From positions 19,720,530-19,784,529 of the forward strand of contig OX442416.1 of NCBI GenBank assembly GCA_949361645.1: DNA of 64,000 nucleotides. The letters are read 5' to 3'. Under the pieces are notes generated by a model. It did not search any database, had not been told where the DNA came from, and was given only the letters and a program-made list of their open reading frames with translations. A program made the position numbers and the translations under genes. Shown piece after piece: positions 1-10,195 of the stretch. The DNA comes from Spongilla lacustris (taxonomy: Eukaryota > Porifera > Demospongiae > Spongillida > Spongillidae). Every line of letters starts with the position of its first letter. The first letter of the stretch is position 1.

Positions 1-505
1 CCTTTGAACCGAGCAAGTATTATCTATGTTTGGGGGATGCCAGAGTTAGCGTAACACGCCCCCACTGCAGGGTGTGTATGGGCAGATCTGCGAGTACCCT
101 GCTCCGGGTTGTCGAGGTCCAATACCTCCTGGCAATTGGTCACACCTCCACGCTAAAGGGGGCGGAATTATTGATGGTGGAATGGGGTGGGCGGTGGTAG
201 TCGCGATTTCTTTCCGGCATTGGTACATGTAGCAAGCCGTATGCTTGGTATGCAATACCGGTGTGCACATGCGCAGGTAACATGCTCTGCTAACTACAGT
301 TAACTACTTTAACCTTCGTTAACCTTCTCTTCCTACTCCCCTTTATTATTTATTACAATATATACATCTTTTTACACATATACATGTATGTATGTGTGTA
401 CATGTACATGTACGTGAATTAGAGGCTTCAAATTTTAAGGGGCTATGTTGATGACAATGTAGTACATGTGTAACCATGTTGGCTGAACTATTGTACCTAC
501 TACAG
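1..505. other. Left edge, no recognisable gene
   Basis: Positions 50-270 are relatively GC-rich and show no convincing coding frame on either strand. From about 300 onward the sequence resembles the introns of the ankyrin genes: a cytosine-rich stretch ending in CCCTTTATTA, a TACATGTA-rich tract, then the conserved intron end (GTTGGCTGAACTATTGTACC followed by TACTACAG). It is therefore read as intronic sequence of gene A upstream of its first visible exon at 506. Confidence 0.5.
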
Positions 506-3500
506 TATGGTAATACTCTATTACACATTGCTGCAAGGAAAGGTTATGCTACTTGTGTGGAACGTCTCATTTCCACTTCTGGTATTGATGTGAATATAAA
601 GGATTCGGTGAGTTGGGTCAACTGAATTTTAAAATATGATATGCACTGGTATAGGAACTGTTGTAGTCGTACTACATGTACAATGTACATTTGTACATTG
701 TACCCACCATATGCATGTTGACTGAACTATTGTATCCACTCTAGGATGGTGATACTTCATTACAGCTTGCTGCAAAGGGAGGTCATACTACATGTGTGGT
801 ACATCTCCTTTCCACTCCTGGTATTGATGTGAACATTCAGAATATTGTGAGCTGGTCTATTTAATAATGAAGTACATGTAATAATGATATGTACATGTAT
901 GGTGCTGAACACTATCCTGTACATTGTATATGGATGGTGATGTAAAAAAACAAGACCATAGAGCAGCTGCTTCTAAGCCTACACATAAAGACCAGTGTGT
1001 CCCTTGGTATCACCTCCCCTTCAACCCCATCAGCAATGTTTGTAAATGTGTGCAGCATTGCAATGTCATATATGAAAGATATTGATGACCATGTACTACA
1101 TGTACATTGTACCCACCATGTTGATTGAACTATTGTACTCACTCCAGGATGGTAATACTGCATTAAACCTTGCTGTAAATGGAGGTCATACTACTTGTGT
1201 GGTACATCTCCTTTCCACTCCTGGTATTGATGTGAACATTCAGAATATTGTGAGCTGGTCTATTTAATAATGAAGTACATGTAATAATGATATGTACATG
1301 TATGGTGCTGAACACTATCCTGTACATTGTATATGGATGGTGATGTAAAAAAACAAGACCATAGAGCAGCTGCTTCTAAGCCTACACATAAAGACCAGTG
1401 TGTCCCTTGGTATCACCTCCCCTTCAACCCCATCAGCAATGTTTGTAAATGTGTGCAGCATTGCAATGTCATATATGAAAGATGTTGATGACCATGTACT
1501 ACATGTACATTGTACCCACCATGTTGATTGAACTATTGTACTCACTCCAGGATGGTAATACTGCATTAAACCTTGCTGTAAATGGAGGTCATACTACTTG
1601 TGTGGAACATCTCCTTTCCACTCCTGGTATTGATGTGAACATCAATAAGGTCAGTTGGTCCATTGAACGTTGCTGTGTAGATATTTATTTTGACTGGGAA
1701 GAGTTTGAATTGTAAGTCCATATTAGTTTCTATGGAAACATTACATACAACTTTGCATGCATGGGGTGGGAAAGCCATTACTTGGCCAATTAAAATTCCA
1801 GTGTGCTTATTAAATAGTTACTATTGTATCCATTCCAGCGGGGTGGTTATACTCCATTACACCTCGCTGCAGAGGGAGGTCATACTACTTGTGTAGAGCA
1901 TCTCCTTTCCACTCCTGGTATTGATGTGAACATTCAGAATAAGGTGAGTTGGTCTATTAATGGTCAAGTAATAATGATATGTATGGTGCTGAACACTATC
2001 CTGTATATGGATGGTGATGTAAAAAACAAGACCATAGAGCAGCTGCTTCTAAGCCTACACACAAAGACCAGTGTGTCCCTTAGTATCTCCTCCCCTTCAA
2101 CCCCATCAGCAATGTTTGTAAATATGTACACCCTCGCAATGTCATATACATGTATGAAAGGTCATGTTGATGACCATGTACTACATGTACACGTGTACTT
2201 TGTACCCACCTTGTTGATTGAACTATTGTACCCACTCCAGTATCATGGTTATACTCCATTACACATTGCTGCCATGGAAGGTCATACTGCTTGTGTGGAA
2301 CATCTCGTTTCCACTCCTGGTATTGATGTGAACATTAAGGATATGGTGAGCTAGCTAGTTCAATGAATATTAAAAATAAAAAAAGATGTGCACTGTTACT
2401 GTAGCATACCATGTACTGCATGTAGAAATGTACATTGTACCCACCATGTTGACTGAAACATTGTACCCACTCCAGAATTATAATACTCCATTACACCTTG
2501 CTGCAAAGGGAGGTCATACTACTTGTGTGGAACATCTACTTTCCACTCCTGGTATTGAAATGAGCACCAATACGGTGAGTTGGTCTATTGAATGTTGCTG
2601 TGTACATGTAGATGTTCAATTTGACTGGGAAGAGTTTGAATAGTAAGGGTGTCGGCCCATGATAGTTCATATAGTAACCACACTTTGCATGGGCCCATTC
2701 ATGGGGTGAGAAGGCCAATACTTGGCCAATTAAAATTCCAGTAGGCTTATGAAATAGATCTGACTCGACTCCAGGTGTATGGTGTATGGCATTCATCACT
2801 CTCACCTTCTGCCTATTCCCAATAGTTTGCCCCTAATTTGACAAATGGGCCACCTGATTTACATTTGCTATGGCATGATTATTACTGTTTGGCATGCTAT
2901 TAAACAGTATAGAAGTTTAATTTTTGCTCACCCCTTGTTTCAAACTTGGCGATGAATCCCTTATTTCTCTAAACTCCACATGTCTGCCTCACAGCCTTGC
3001 TGACATCTGGTATGATATTGTGTGCAAACTCTGAAGTCTGGGCACTAGGGCCCAGCCTTTAACCTTGGGCCCCAGCTAGGCTAGTAGTGGTGTATGATTA
3101 ACATAGTCTGCACAACTTTCCATAGTACATTGAAGCTAATAGGACAAAGCTCATGACTCATCAAAAACTATCCCAGCAGCTGTGATGTACATGTTAACAT
3201 TTTCTTCCTCCTTCCCTTTATTAATGATTACAATATATGCATCTTTTTACATATATGCATGTGTGTACTGGAATTAGAGGATTCATATTTGATGACCATC
3301 TACATTGTACATGTGTACATTGTACAGTTGTACCTACCATTTCAAACATGTACCCACTCCAGAATGGTGATACTCCATTACACCTTGCTGCATGGAAAGG
3401 TCGTGATACGTGTGTAGAACATCTCCTTTCCACTCCTGGTATTGATGTGAACATTAGCGATAGGGTGAGTTGGTCCACTGAATATTAAAATGAGATTCAC

Positions 3501-6120
3501 TGTTACTATTTACACACTCCAGGATGGTTATACTCCATTACACCTTGCTGCAGAGGGTGGTCATACTACTTGTGTGGAACATCTCCTTTCCACTCCTGGT
3601 ATTGATGTGAACATTCAGAATATTGTGAGCTGGTCTATTAATGATCAAGTAATAATGATACGTATGGTGCTGAACACTATCCTGTATATGGATGGTGATG
3701 TAAAAAAATAAGACCATAGAGCAGCTGCTTCTAAGCTTACACACAAAGACCAGTGTGTCCCTTGGTATCTCCTCCCCTTCAACCCCATCAGCAATGTTTG
3801 TATCATGCATGTACAGTACCGCTCACCCACAAGTTTACACTCGCGTTACAAGACTCGCTCGCCACTCGCGCGCCACTCGCGCGCAACCCGCAAATATATA
3901 TTCTCGAGCGAGTAATTTTCTTGTCATTGGCGAGTGCTTGGCGAGTGCTTGGCGAGTGCCGCGCGAGTAACGGATAATTAGCAAGTTGCATATACATGTA
4001 CATGTATAACAATGCCAACAGTACACGCAGTCAATGCAGTCAATCCCGCTCTGATACGAACGTCTAAACAGATAAGTGCACACGGACGCGCTAATGTGGA
4101 AGTCATAAGGACTAGCGGTAGCGTCCAATAGGAATTGTACACTGTACAATTGTAGCGTTACGCAACAGATGGCTTTCAAGACGAAGTTACGTCTTAATAC
4201 GTATGTACAACATGTATAAGCTACGAAGCTTCGTGACACCTATCATCAGTATAATGGTTTTAGTTGCGTTAGATAATTCCCAGACAATCGTTCTAAAGTT
4301 AAATCTGGGCCATAACAATTAAACGTCACGCGCGCGCATGGTGTATTTAGAATGCCAAGGATAGACAACAAAACAAGACGGAGGGTGATTAAAAAAAGGG
4401 TACAGTGTACGATGTATTACGGAAAGTTGCTGGAGGAGGGGCTGGCTATCACGATAATGCGTAGGCGTTTTAATCGCTGGTAATTGTTACGTAGATCAGA
4501 TAAATATCAGATCTAAGGACATATGGGCAATAGCCACTTAGATTCTGTACAGGCCACACGCAACATTACCGAATGTGGAGAAACAAAAAAGTGCGCGAGA
4601 AACAGAATACCACGTCCATTGTACAGCTGCTATGTTGTATATCATTCGTGCCGTAAATTATAAATGAATATTCCACGCGAGTGCTTCGCGAGCGCCGCGC
4701 GAGTACCTATTATGTTTACAACGTGTGATTGCTCGCGAGCGCTCGCTCGCCACTCGCTCGCCACTCACTCGCAACTCGCGTGTGACACGCGAGCGAGTGT
4801 AAACTTGTGGGTGAGCGGTACTGTAAATGTACATGTGTACATCCTTGTGATGTTGTATATGAAAAGCCATGTTGATGACCATGTACTACATGTACATGTG
4901 TACACTGTACCCACCATGTTGGCTGAACTATTGTACCCACACCAGGATGGTTGTACTCCATTACACATTGCTGTCATGGAGCACTGTGAAAAAGGTATTG
5001 TTATACACTACTGTATAACAGTGTGTATATAGACGTTATTGCGTATACGCGTGTATAACGTCTCAATACGCAGTGTTATACACCACTAATTGATGTTATA
5101 CACTAGTGTATAACAACCCTTTTTACACAGTGGAGCGTCGTGCTGCTTGTATAGAACATCTCCTTTCCATTCCTGGTATCAATGTGAACATTAAGACTGT
5201 GGTGAGTTGGTCCACCGAACATTGAAATAACATATACACTTCTGTAGGAACTGTAGCTGACATACAGTAGCAAGCCACTACACTTTATGGTTAAAATGTT
5301 AAAAATGCAGAACTATTGCAGCTTCTGCACCTTGGTACACATATTGTTCAATCATTATCAGATGGCGGATACTAAACTGAATGGATAATATCAGTAATAA
5401 CAAAATGCAATGTGATTGGCCAGCACACTTCACCACACAGGCCTACAATGTCCTTAACCACTGAGCTCACTCATCATTCTGCAGTGTGCATGTCCAAAAA
5501 TGGCCTCACATTGCTCCATGGTGATACCATCTTTCACATGTCATTCTCCTTCTGTAGCAGCAAACAACACAACAGAACAACTCACTTGTGTTTAAATAGA
5601 TCGCATGTTGTCAGTGGCATGTGGGGGGAGAGGGGAGGAGGAGGAAGTGATGCTGTTCAATCCACCATTATTCATGTCTGATCAATTGTCCTGTCAATTT
5701 GGTATTGTTCTGACAAATTGTTTGTCTGTGATATATCCTCCTCCCCTTTATTAAAGATTACAATAAATATAAATCCGTATACATGTACGCTTTGTTTGAA
5801 GTGGGCATGTTGATAATTATAAATGCTGGTCCCAAAAGAACAACCCTTAAACTCCTCTTCCATATATTTATGTGTGTACCTAAATTACAGGCTTAGTTTG
5901 AGGGGGCCATGTTGATATAAATATGTACATTGTACCCACCGTGTTGACTGAAGTATTTTACCCACTCCAGAAAGGGAAAACTGCACTAAACCTAGCTCCT
6001 GGTGATACTCCATTACACCTTGTTGTAAGGGAAGGTTATATTAAGTATATGGAACACCTCCTTTCCACTCCTGGTATTGATGTGGATACTGTATTTGAGA
6101 CAAATTACTGTTATTATTAA
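506..6120 (+). CDS. Ankyrin-repeat protein, gene A (3' part, 11 exons)
   Basis: Multi-exon ankyrin-repeat gene whose 5' end is left of the window. Exons: 506-607, 745-846, 1148-1249, 1551-1649, 1839-1943, 2241-2345, 2476-2574, 3363-3464, 3523-3624, 4946-5201 (interrupted, see 4982) and the terminal 5971-6120. Each internal exon is 99, 102 or 105 nt, phase 0 at both ends, and encodes one repeat of the type GNTPLHLAAKGGHTTCVEHL followed by LSTPGIDVNIKD. TPLHLAA is the classic ankyrin helix-1 motif; the STPGID segment makes units of about 34 rather than 33 residues. Acceptors are almost always CCACTCCAG and donors GTGAGT or GTGAGC; exon 1551-1649 lacks one codon and uses GTCAGT. The smallest intron is 58 nt (3465-3522). 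Known ankyrin function is protein-protein binding; the partner cannot be inferred. No signal peptide or other domain is visible in this part. Expression and correct splicing are inferred from site and phase consistency only. Confidence 0.82.
745..1550 (+). repeat. 403-bp tandem duplication of exon plus intron
   Basis: Exons start at 745, 1148 and 1551, exactly 403 bp apart. The downstream intron copies (847-1147 and 1250-1550) are almost identical, including the AAGACCATAGAGCAGCTGCT core. This is a recent unequal-crossover duplication that added one ankyrin repeat to the reading frame. The 5' halves of exons 745 and 1148 differ more than the rest, placing one breakpoint inside the exon. Confidence 0.85.
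3814..4823. mobile_element. 1010-bp TA-inserted non-autonomous DNA transposon
   Basis: Perfect 31-bp terminal inverted repeats at 3814-3844 and 4793-4823, starting CAGTACCGCTCACCCACAAG. The element is flanked by TA on both sides (3812-3813 and 4824-4825). Inside each end are many copies of a GCGAGTG/CACTCGC motif in both orientations, a subterminal-repeat pattern typical of transposase binding arrays. Sister introns (for example around 27120, 28190 and 52740) carry the uninterrupted site ATGCATGTAAATG, which matches the two flanks with one TA removed. CAGT termini and TA target suggest a Tc1/mariner-type mobiliser. No transposase is encoded; the open frames inside resemble nothing I recognise. 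Confidence 0.85.
4946..5201 (+). CDS. Gene A ankyrin exon carrying an internal TIR element
   Basis: Without the 151-bp insert and one copy of its 3-bp target duplication this exon is exactly 102 nt and encodes a normal 34-residue repeat. It starts DGCTPLHIAVME at 4946-4981 and resumes RRAACIEHLLSIPGINVNI from 5136. The boundaries are normal: an ACACCAG acceptor before 4946 and the donor GTGAGTTGG at 5202. With the insert left in, frame is lost. If an intron from GT at 4995 to AG at 5130 is removed, 18 extra nt stay in and frame is kept with no stop. So the exon is either broken or newly split by the element. Confidence 0.75.
4982..5132. mobile_element. 151-bp TIR element (MITE) inside an exon
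   Basis: Imperfect inverted repeats of about 38 bp start CACTGTGAAAAAGG at the left and read CACTGTGTAAAAAGG from the right. Target duplication is GAG (4979-4981 and 5133-5135). Each arm contains a palindrome GTTATACACTASTGTATAAC. CACTG termini with a 3-bp duplication fit the CACTA/CMC (EnSpm-like) or PIF/Harbinger groups; I cannot choose between them. The right terminus reads CCCTTTTTACACAG, a good 3' splice site, and the left arm contains AAAAAG then GTATTG, a usable 5' splice site. Confidence 0.85.
5971..6120 (+). CDS. Terminal exon of gene A
   Basis: Starts after CCCACTCCAG, phase 0. It encodes a partial repeat start (KGKTALNLA) fused to a full repeat (GDTPLHLVVREGYIKYMEHL) and ends GIDVDTVFETNYCYY with TAA at 6118-6120 instead of a donor. 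The last exon of gene B ends in the related GIDLDTAFQTIYY and stop, which supports this being the true 3' end. A possible AATAAA poly(A) signal lies at 6342-6347. The partial duplicate at the exon start looks like an internal exon-length slippage. Confidence 0.7.
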   Translation, partial: KGKTALNLAPGDTPLHLVVREGYIKYMEHLLSTPGIDVDTVFETNYCYY

Positions 6121-6413
6121 TGTATTAGATTGTTATGTGTTCCCATTTTTGCAGTGAGCAATTTATTACATTTGAAAATTATTATCACTAACTGTAAATT
6201 CATGTCCACTTTAAGCACATGTACATCACATCTTTCCACACCTCCGGCCTAGCAACTCAGCAGTCTTGTACTTCAACAAAGGACATACACCTTCCCTTCT
6301 AGCCCTCATATCAATTACTGTAATGTTGGCTGTACATGAGCAATAAAGTTACTACATGTATGAACTAACAACATTCATGAGCCATACTAGAATGGTCATG
6401 ATCAGTACTAATA

Positions 6414-6504
6414 ACTAGACCAGTAACTAAAGAACATTCTCTATAAATACATTGGTGGTACTAATTGTATCACCAATGTAATGTTTTCTATTTACTGGTC
6501 TAGT
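6414..6504. mobile_element. 91-bp imperfect hairpin element
   Basis: Termini ACTAGACCAGTAA and TTACTGGTCTAGT are perfect inverses, with a second inverted pair ACATTGGTG/CACCAATGT nearer the centre. This has the size and shape of a short MITE. No clear target duplication was found. Confidence 0.5.
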
Positions 6505-6510
6505 TTTGGT

Positions 6511-6622
6511 ATTTGCCCTAACCAGTTGTAAGTTAAGGGTACCATCAATGTTAAAATTGTTTATTGTACATAGACAATTTTAACATTGATGGTACCCTTA
6601 ACTTACAACTGGTTAGGCAAAT
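6511..6622. mobile_element. 112-bp fold-back element with about 50-bp arms
   Basis: Left arm 6511-6560 and right arm 6574-6622 are near-perfect reverse complements (one extra C on the left), separated by a 13-nt loop. The arm includes ACCAGTTGTAAGTTAAGGGT. It lies only 6 bp from the preceding hairpin element. Confidence 0.65.
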
Positions 6623-7822
6623 ATCACCTCCATCCTGGCCTGGATAATGCCCCAATCTTACTGATTATTGTATGTATGGGCATAGATGTTGATATCACAG
6701 CAATTCCTTGATTTGATTGCGGGCCCGCGGTGTCACGTAATGTTATCCGCAAGCACCTGGTTGCGGATCTTGTACGCTTCATGCGTACGACATCGTGAGT
6801 GGACCGATTTCTTACGAATAGTTTCACGGTGCCGTAAAATCACTTGTATGTTGCACGTCATAATCACGTTCAATTTCGTACGCACGCACGTACAAATTTT
6901 GAGCGGGACCTTGACGGTATGTCCATACGGGAATTATTTATGGCGCATGATGTAATAAACGCGTATTATATATAGCTATAATCATGACGCAATAAAAAGT
7001 ATGAAATAAAATCACTCCAGTTACAGTGAAAATAAAGCATAAAAATCCGAATACACATTCTGTCAGTCTGCCTTAGGTCCTGCAAAGAAGAAAGGGTTAA
7101 AAATTTTCTATACTGTATAACACATTTTGCCATTATTTTTATAGCTATTCAGCAGATCCGTCATGTCTTCATTCTTCAGCCTCTGTGGTATAAGTGGTGC
7201 TAAACAATCGTCACCATTCTAAATCTGCTGGTAAACATGTACAAGTCAGAAACGGATTTGCTAAATAATGTAGGTCTATAATATTTATAATTAAATGAAT
7301 GCATAATATATATCTGTAATTCCTTGTTTCCTTACTTTAATTTATTTGCCAAAAAATCCTACATCACCAATTTTATTTTAATTAAATTTCTATATCTTAT
7401 TTCACTCCATTTTTTCCCCCCAGCGGGTTCCTACATACACATATATACATTGCGTGCATGAGACTGTGGAAATCAAATGAAAGGGTAACCTTGGAATACT
7501 ACCTGTTTATATAGTGCATCACATCACATTAGTACATGTACGTATAGAGTAATACAGTTTGATCTGCTCACTTGCTATCATCATTAAATCACATCACAAG
7601 CAAAATATTTCTTTTAAACAGTTAACATCTCTGAACTGGCATGTGACTGGAAGGAAAGGGGATCCCTAAACAAAGTAGTAGTGGAGGAAAGGAGGTATTA
7701 GTAGTGAAGTAACAAAATAAAATGCTCAAGCCCTTCCTTGGCTAGCTCTAACTAGAGCATCCTAAGCATGTAGCACACACACACTCCTGGCCGCATGTCT
7801 TATACATAAATCTGATACTCAC
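6623..7822. other. No gene recognised
   Basis: 6670-6960 is richer in CpG and holds small hairpins (ATCCGCAA..TTGCGGAT and GTACGC..GCGTAC), but no convincing exon. 6960-7822 is AT-rich with no frame, RNA gene or repeat that I can support. Confidence 0.4.
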
Positions 7823-7940
7823 AGGATTCAAAGCCCAGCCCTCATCTCTTGACTGAAGGTACTCATACATTCTTCAAAGTCAGTAGCCAAGGCATCAGGA
7901 TTAATTGCCATAAGTGTTTGTCCTTGATGTGAGTAATACA
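7823..7940 (-). pseudogene. Broken exon of a malate/L-lactate dehydrogenase (Ldh_2) family enzyme
   Basis: On the minus strand the frame reads SHQGQTLMAINPDALATDFE then ECMSTFSQEMRA. This matches the C-terminal part of the NAD(P)H-dependent Ldh_2 family (AllD/YjmC-type), where a GHxFxAINP segment is followed by a helix and a Leu-Asn/Thr-Pro stretch. A GTGAGTAT donor follows at the lower edge. A 5-nt tandem duplication (GGGCT twice) after the MRA codons throws the frame into a stop; with one copy the frame would continue to the donor. No other exon of the enzyme is visible nearby, so this is probably an orphan, decayed exon. The upper boundary is uncertain. Confidence 0.45.
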
Positions 7941-8265
7941 TAGTTGACACAGATCACTTTAATTTGCATAGCACTATAATGAAGGAAGTTACTACATGTA
8001 TTCTGTATTCCAACCTTACCATTGGAGTAATAATGACATATTTGAATAGTCTTTCGCAGTCATGTCCTGGATGGACCTGTCCAATAGTATTGTATCGCCA
8101 ATAGATCAGTCAGTTGTGAAGTAGTTAATGCTGTCCCACCATTAGACTTGATTTATATACTATCAAAGGTCATGTTCAATTCTCTGATTATCAGCAGTGA
8201 TGAACAGGAGGACCTTTCCCAAAAAGACTCTCTAATTATCAGCAGTTTTCAACTTAATTAGTCTT

Positions 8266-8277
8266 CCCCCCCCCCCC
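8266..8277. repeat. Poly-C tract
   Basis: An uninterrupted cytosine run in a C-rich stretch (8264-8292), one of several homopolymeric G/C tracts in the window. Confidence 0.7.
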
Positions 8278-8584
8278 TCCCTCCCCTCCCCAAAGGGACT
8301 GTTGCCTCATGACAGCGCAGATGCAATAAACGATCACAGGGGTTATGTTATACACATGTTTAGACACTTATTAAATACATTTAGTACACACTGCTTTAAA
8401 AAAAAAAAAAACAGTACAACAGCTGTACAAGTAGATCAAGCACATCCAATGCCACCCCACCCTGTGGAAGGAAAGGAGATCTTTACAAAGAAATCTTCCA
8501 TCACTGCCCACTGCTGGGTATTGTATGAAACACACAATCGGGGAAGTGTTTTAAGTGCAGGAGTCAATAGCAAAGTGGGCATCA

Positions 8585-8835
8585 ATAAGACATATGGTGG
8601 TCAGACTGCTGGTACACATATGGTTGTCGCACTGCTGGTGCACATATGGTGGTCACACTGCTGGTACACATATGATGGTCACACTGCTGGTACACATACA
8701 TGTACGGTGGTCACACTGCTGGTACACATACATGTACATCATGTATGGTGGTCACACTTTTGGTACACATATGGTGGTCACATTGCTGGTACACATACAT
8801 GTATGGTGGTCACACTGCTGGTGCACATACACAGC
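8585..8835 (+). repeat. 26-bp minisatellite, first array
   Basis: About nine units of CATATGGTGGTCACACTGCT GGTACA, with occasional insertion of an extra ACATGTA. The unit length is not a multiple of three, so the open frames running through it are incidental. The same unit forms a second array at 23033-23325. Confidence 0.85.
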
Positions 8836-10195
8836 GGTTCAGCCGTCCAAATACGTGTGACGATTAATTCCCGCCGTCAATACACCCGACGTGCAAACAG
8901 CGAAACGTGGGTAGGCAGTCATTGTTTCCTTGGACCGTACGGTAGATATTTGGAACGTGGGCCGTACGATCAAACCGTCTGCAAAGACACTAAATACACG
9001 CAATGAAATTATTTTTCTTGAGTCATTATAATTAGCGGCAAATTAAAGACTTTTAATATTGTGATCACTGTGTAGAGTTTGTGTGCAAATCCACCTACTT
9101 CGAGCACCAGCTTGCTAACCATGGCTGTGCGTTCACTAGTCCTGAAGTTGAAGGAGTTGTTATTACCAACAATGGTATGGCCTCGTATATGTACATATAT
9201 CGTACTCAATCGTATCACTTCTGTTATTACCGGTACTTGTAAAGCGGACCTCAACCAAACGTACAGTTCAGATCCAGAGTCAGATGTAGAGCTAGCGGGG
9301 AACGAATTGTCGAGCCAGTGTTCTTCAAGCAAATGTAGCACAAGTGATACTGAAAACATGCAGCGAGGTGCGTTGTCGATGCACTCACACATGCATTGTA
9401 TAGCAGCCGCGAATATACTAGTATGTACACGTACACATGCATTGAGTCCTTTAAGTGGCCGTAACACAAATCATTCAGTAGCGTTATACCCATTTTGAAC
9501 GTCTCCAATACTGACCTTCGTGGGTGTGGCTTCACGTGTTTATTGACATGTGTATGCTATAGAACACCTATGCTGTTATATGTCCGGAGAGCTTCAAAAT
9601 CAGAACCTATACCCCATTTGAAGGTCTCCAGGGGTGTATTGTACCTTCATGGGTGTGGCTTTATGTGGTGAGCTAAATCTTTTTTTTGTGTATATGGACA
9701 TGTGTATTCTATACAACACCTATGCTGTTATATGTCCGGAGAGCTTCAAAATCAGAACCTATGTACCATTTGAAGTTCTCTAGGGGTGTGTTGTACCTTC
9801 ATGGGTGTGGGTAAGCCATAACAGCCAATGTTCTAATGTATGGACTTGTGCATTTCTCATGGTAGGTTGGAGCTGAACATGTGTAGGAAGAAGGATCAAT
9901 TTGCACACAAGCTAAAGAATGTTATTAACAAATGCATGTAAAAGTGCTGTTGTTACCACATTACATGCCAATATAAGAGATTATTGTGCCAATGAAGGGG
10001 TGGGGCATCATGTTTACGAATGCATCAAATAACAAGTTACTAAGAGAAATATAATCACCATACATTTATGAGTCACCATCGATCGATTGTCGTTGAGCTA
10101 TTCAACTGAGCGCTTGTGTGCGTGTCCAGTACATAGTAACGGTTGATAATTGAGTATAAATCTGCTTCCCACTATACAGTTGAAATTATAGTCAG
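8836..10195. other. CpG-rich unassigned stretch, with a 152-bp tandem repeat at its right
   Basis: 8836-9480 is CpG-rich compared with its surroundings. It contains an ATG in good context at 9121 (AACCATGGC) that opens an 18-codon frame ending at a possible donor GTATGG, followed downstream by a serine-rich acidic frame (SSDPESDVELAGNELSSQCS). This could be a 5' end of a gene, but nothing is recognisable. 9490-9812 holds a two-and-a-bit-copy tandem repeat: TGTCCGGAGAGCTTC recurs at 9581 and 9733. Confidence 0.3.

Noticed and set aside
912..1566. Repeated minus-strand 83-codon frames
   Set aside because: They are the antisense of duplicated ankyrin introns and exons; the plus-strand exon structure explains the sequence.
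8302..9006. 234-codon plus-strand frame
   Set aside because: Most of it is the 26-bp minisatellite, and other frames are equally open there; the remainder shows no recognisable domain.
9079..9498. 139-codon open frame as a gene
   Set aside because: Possible start context and acidic stretch, but no homologue and no consistent exon chain; kept only as a remark in the CpG-rich stretch.
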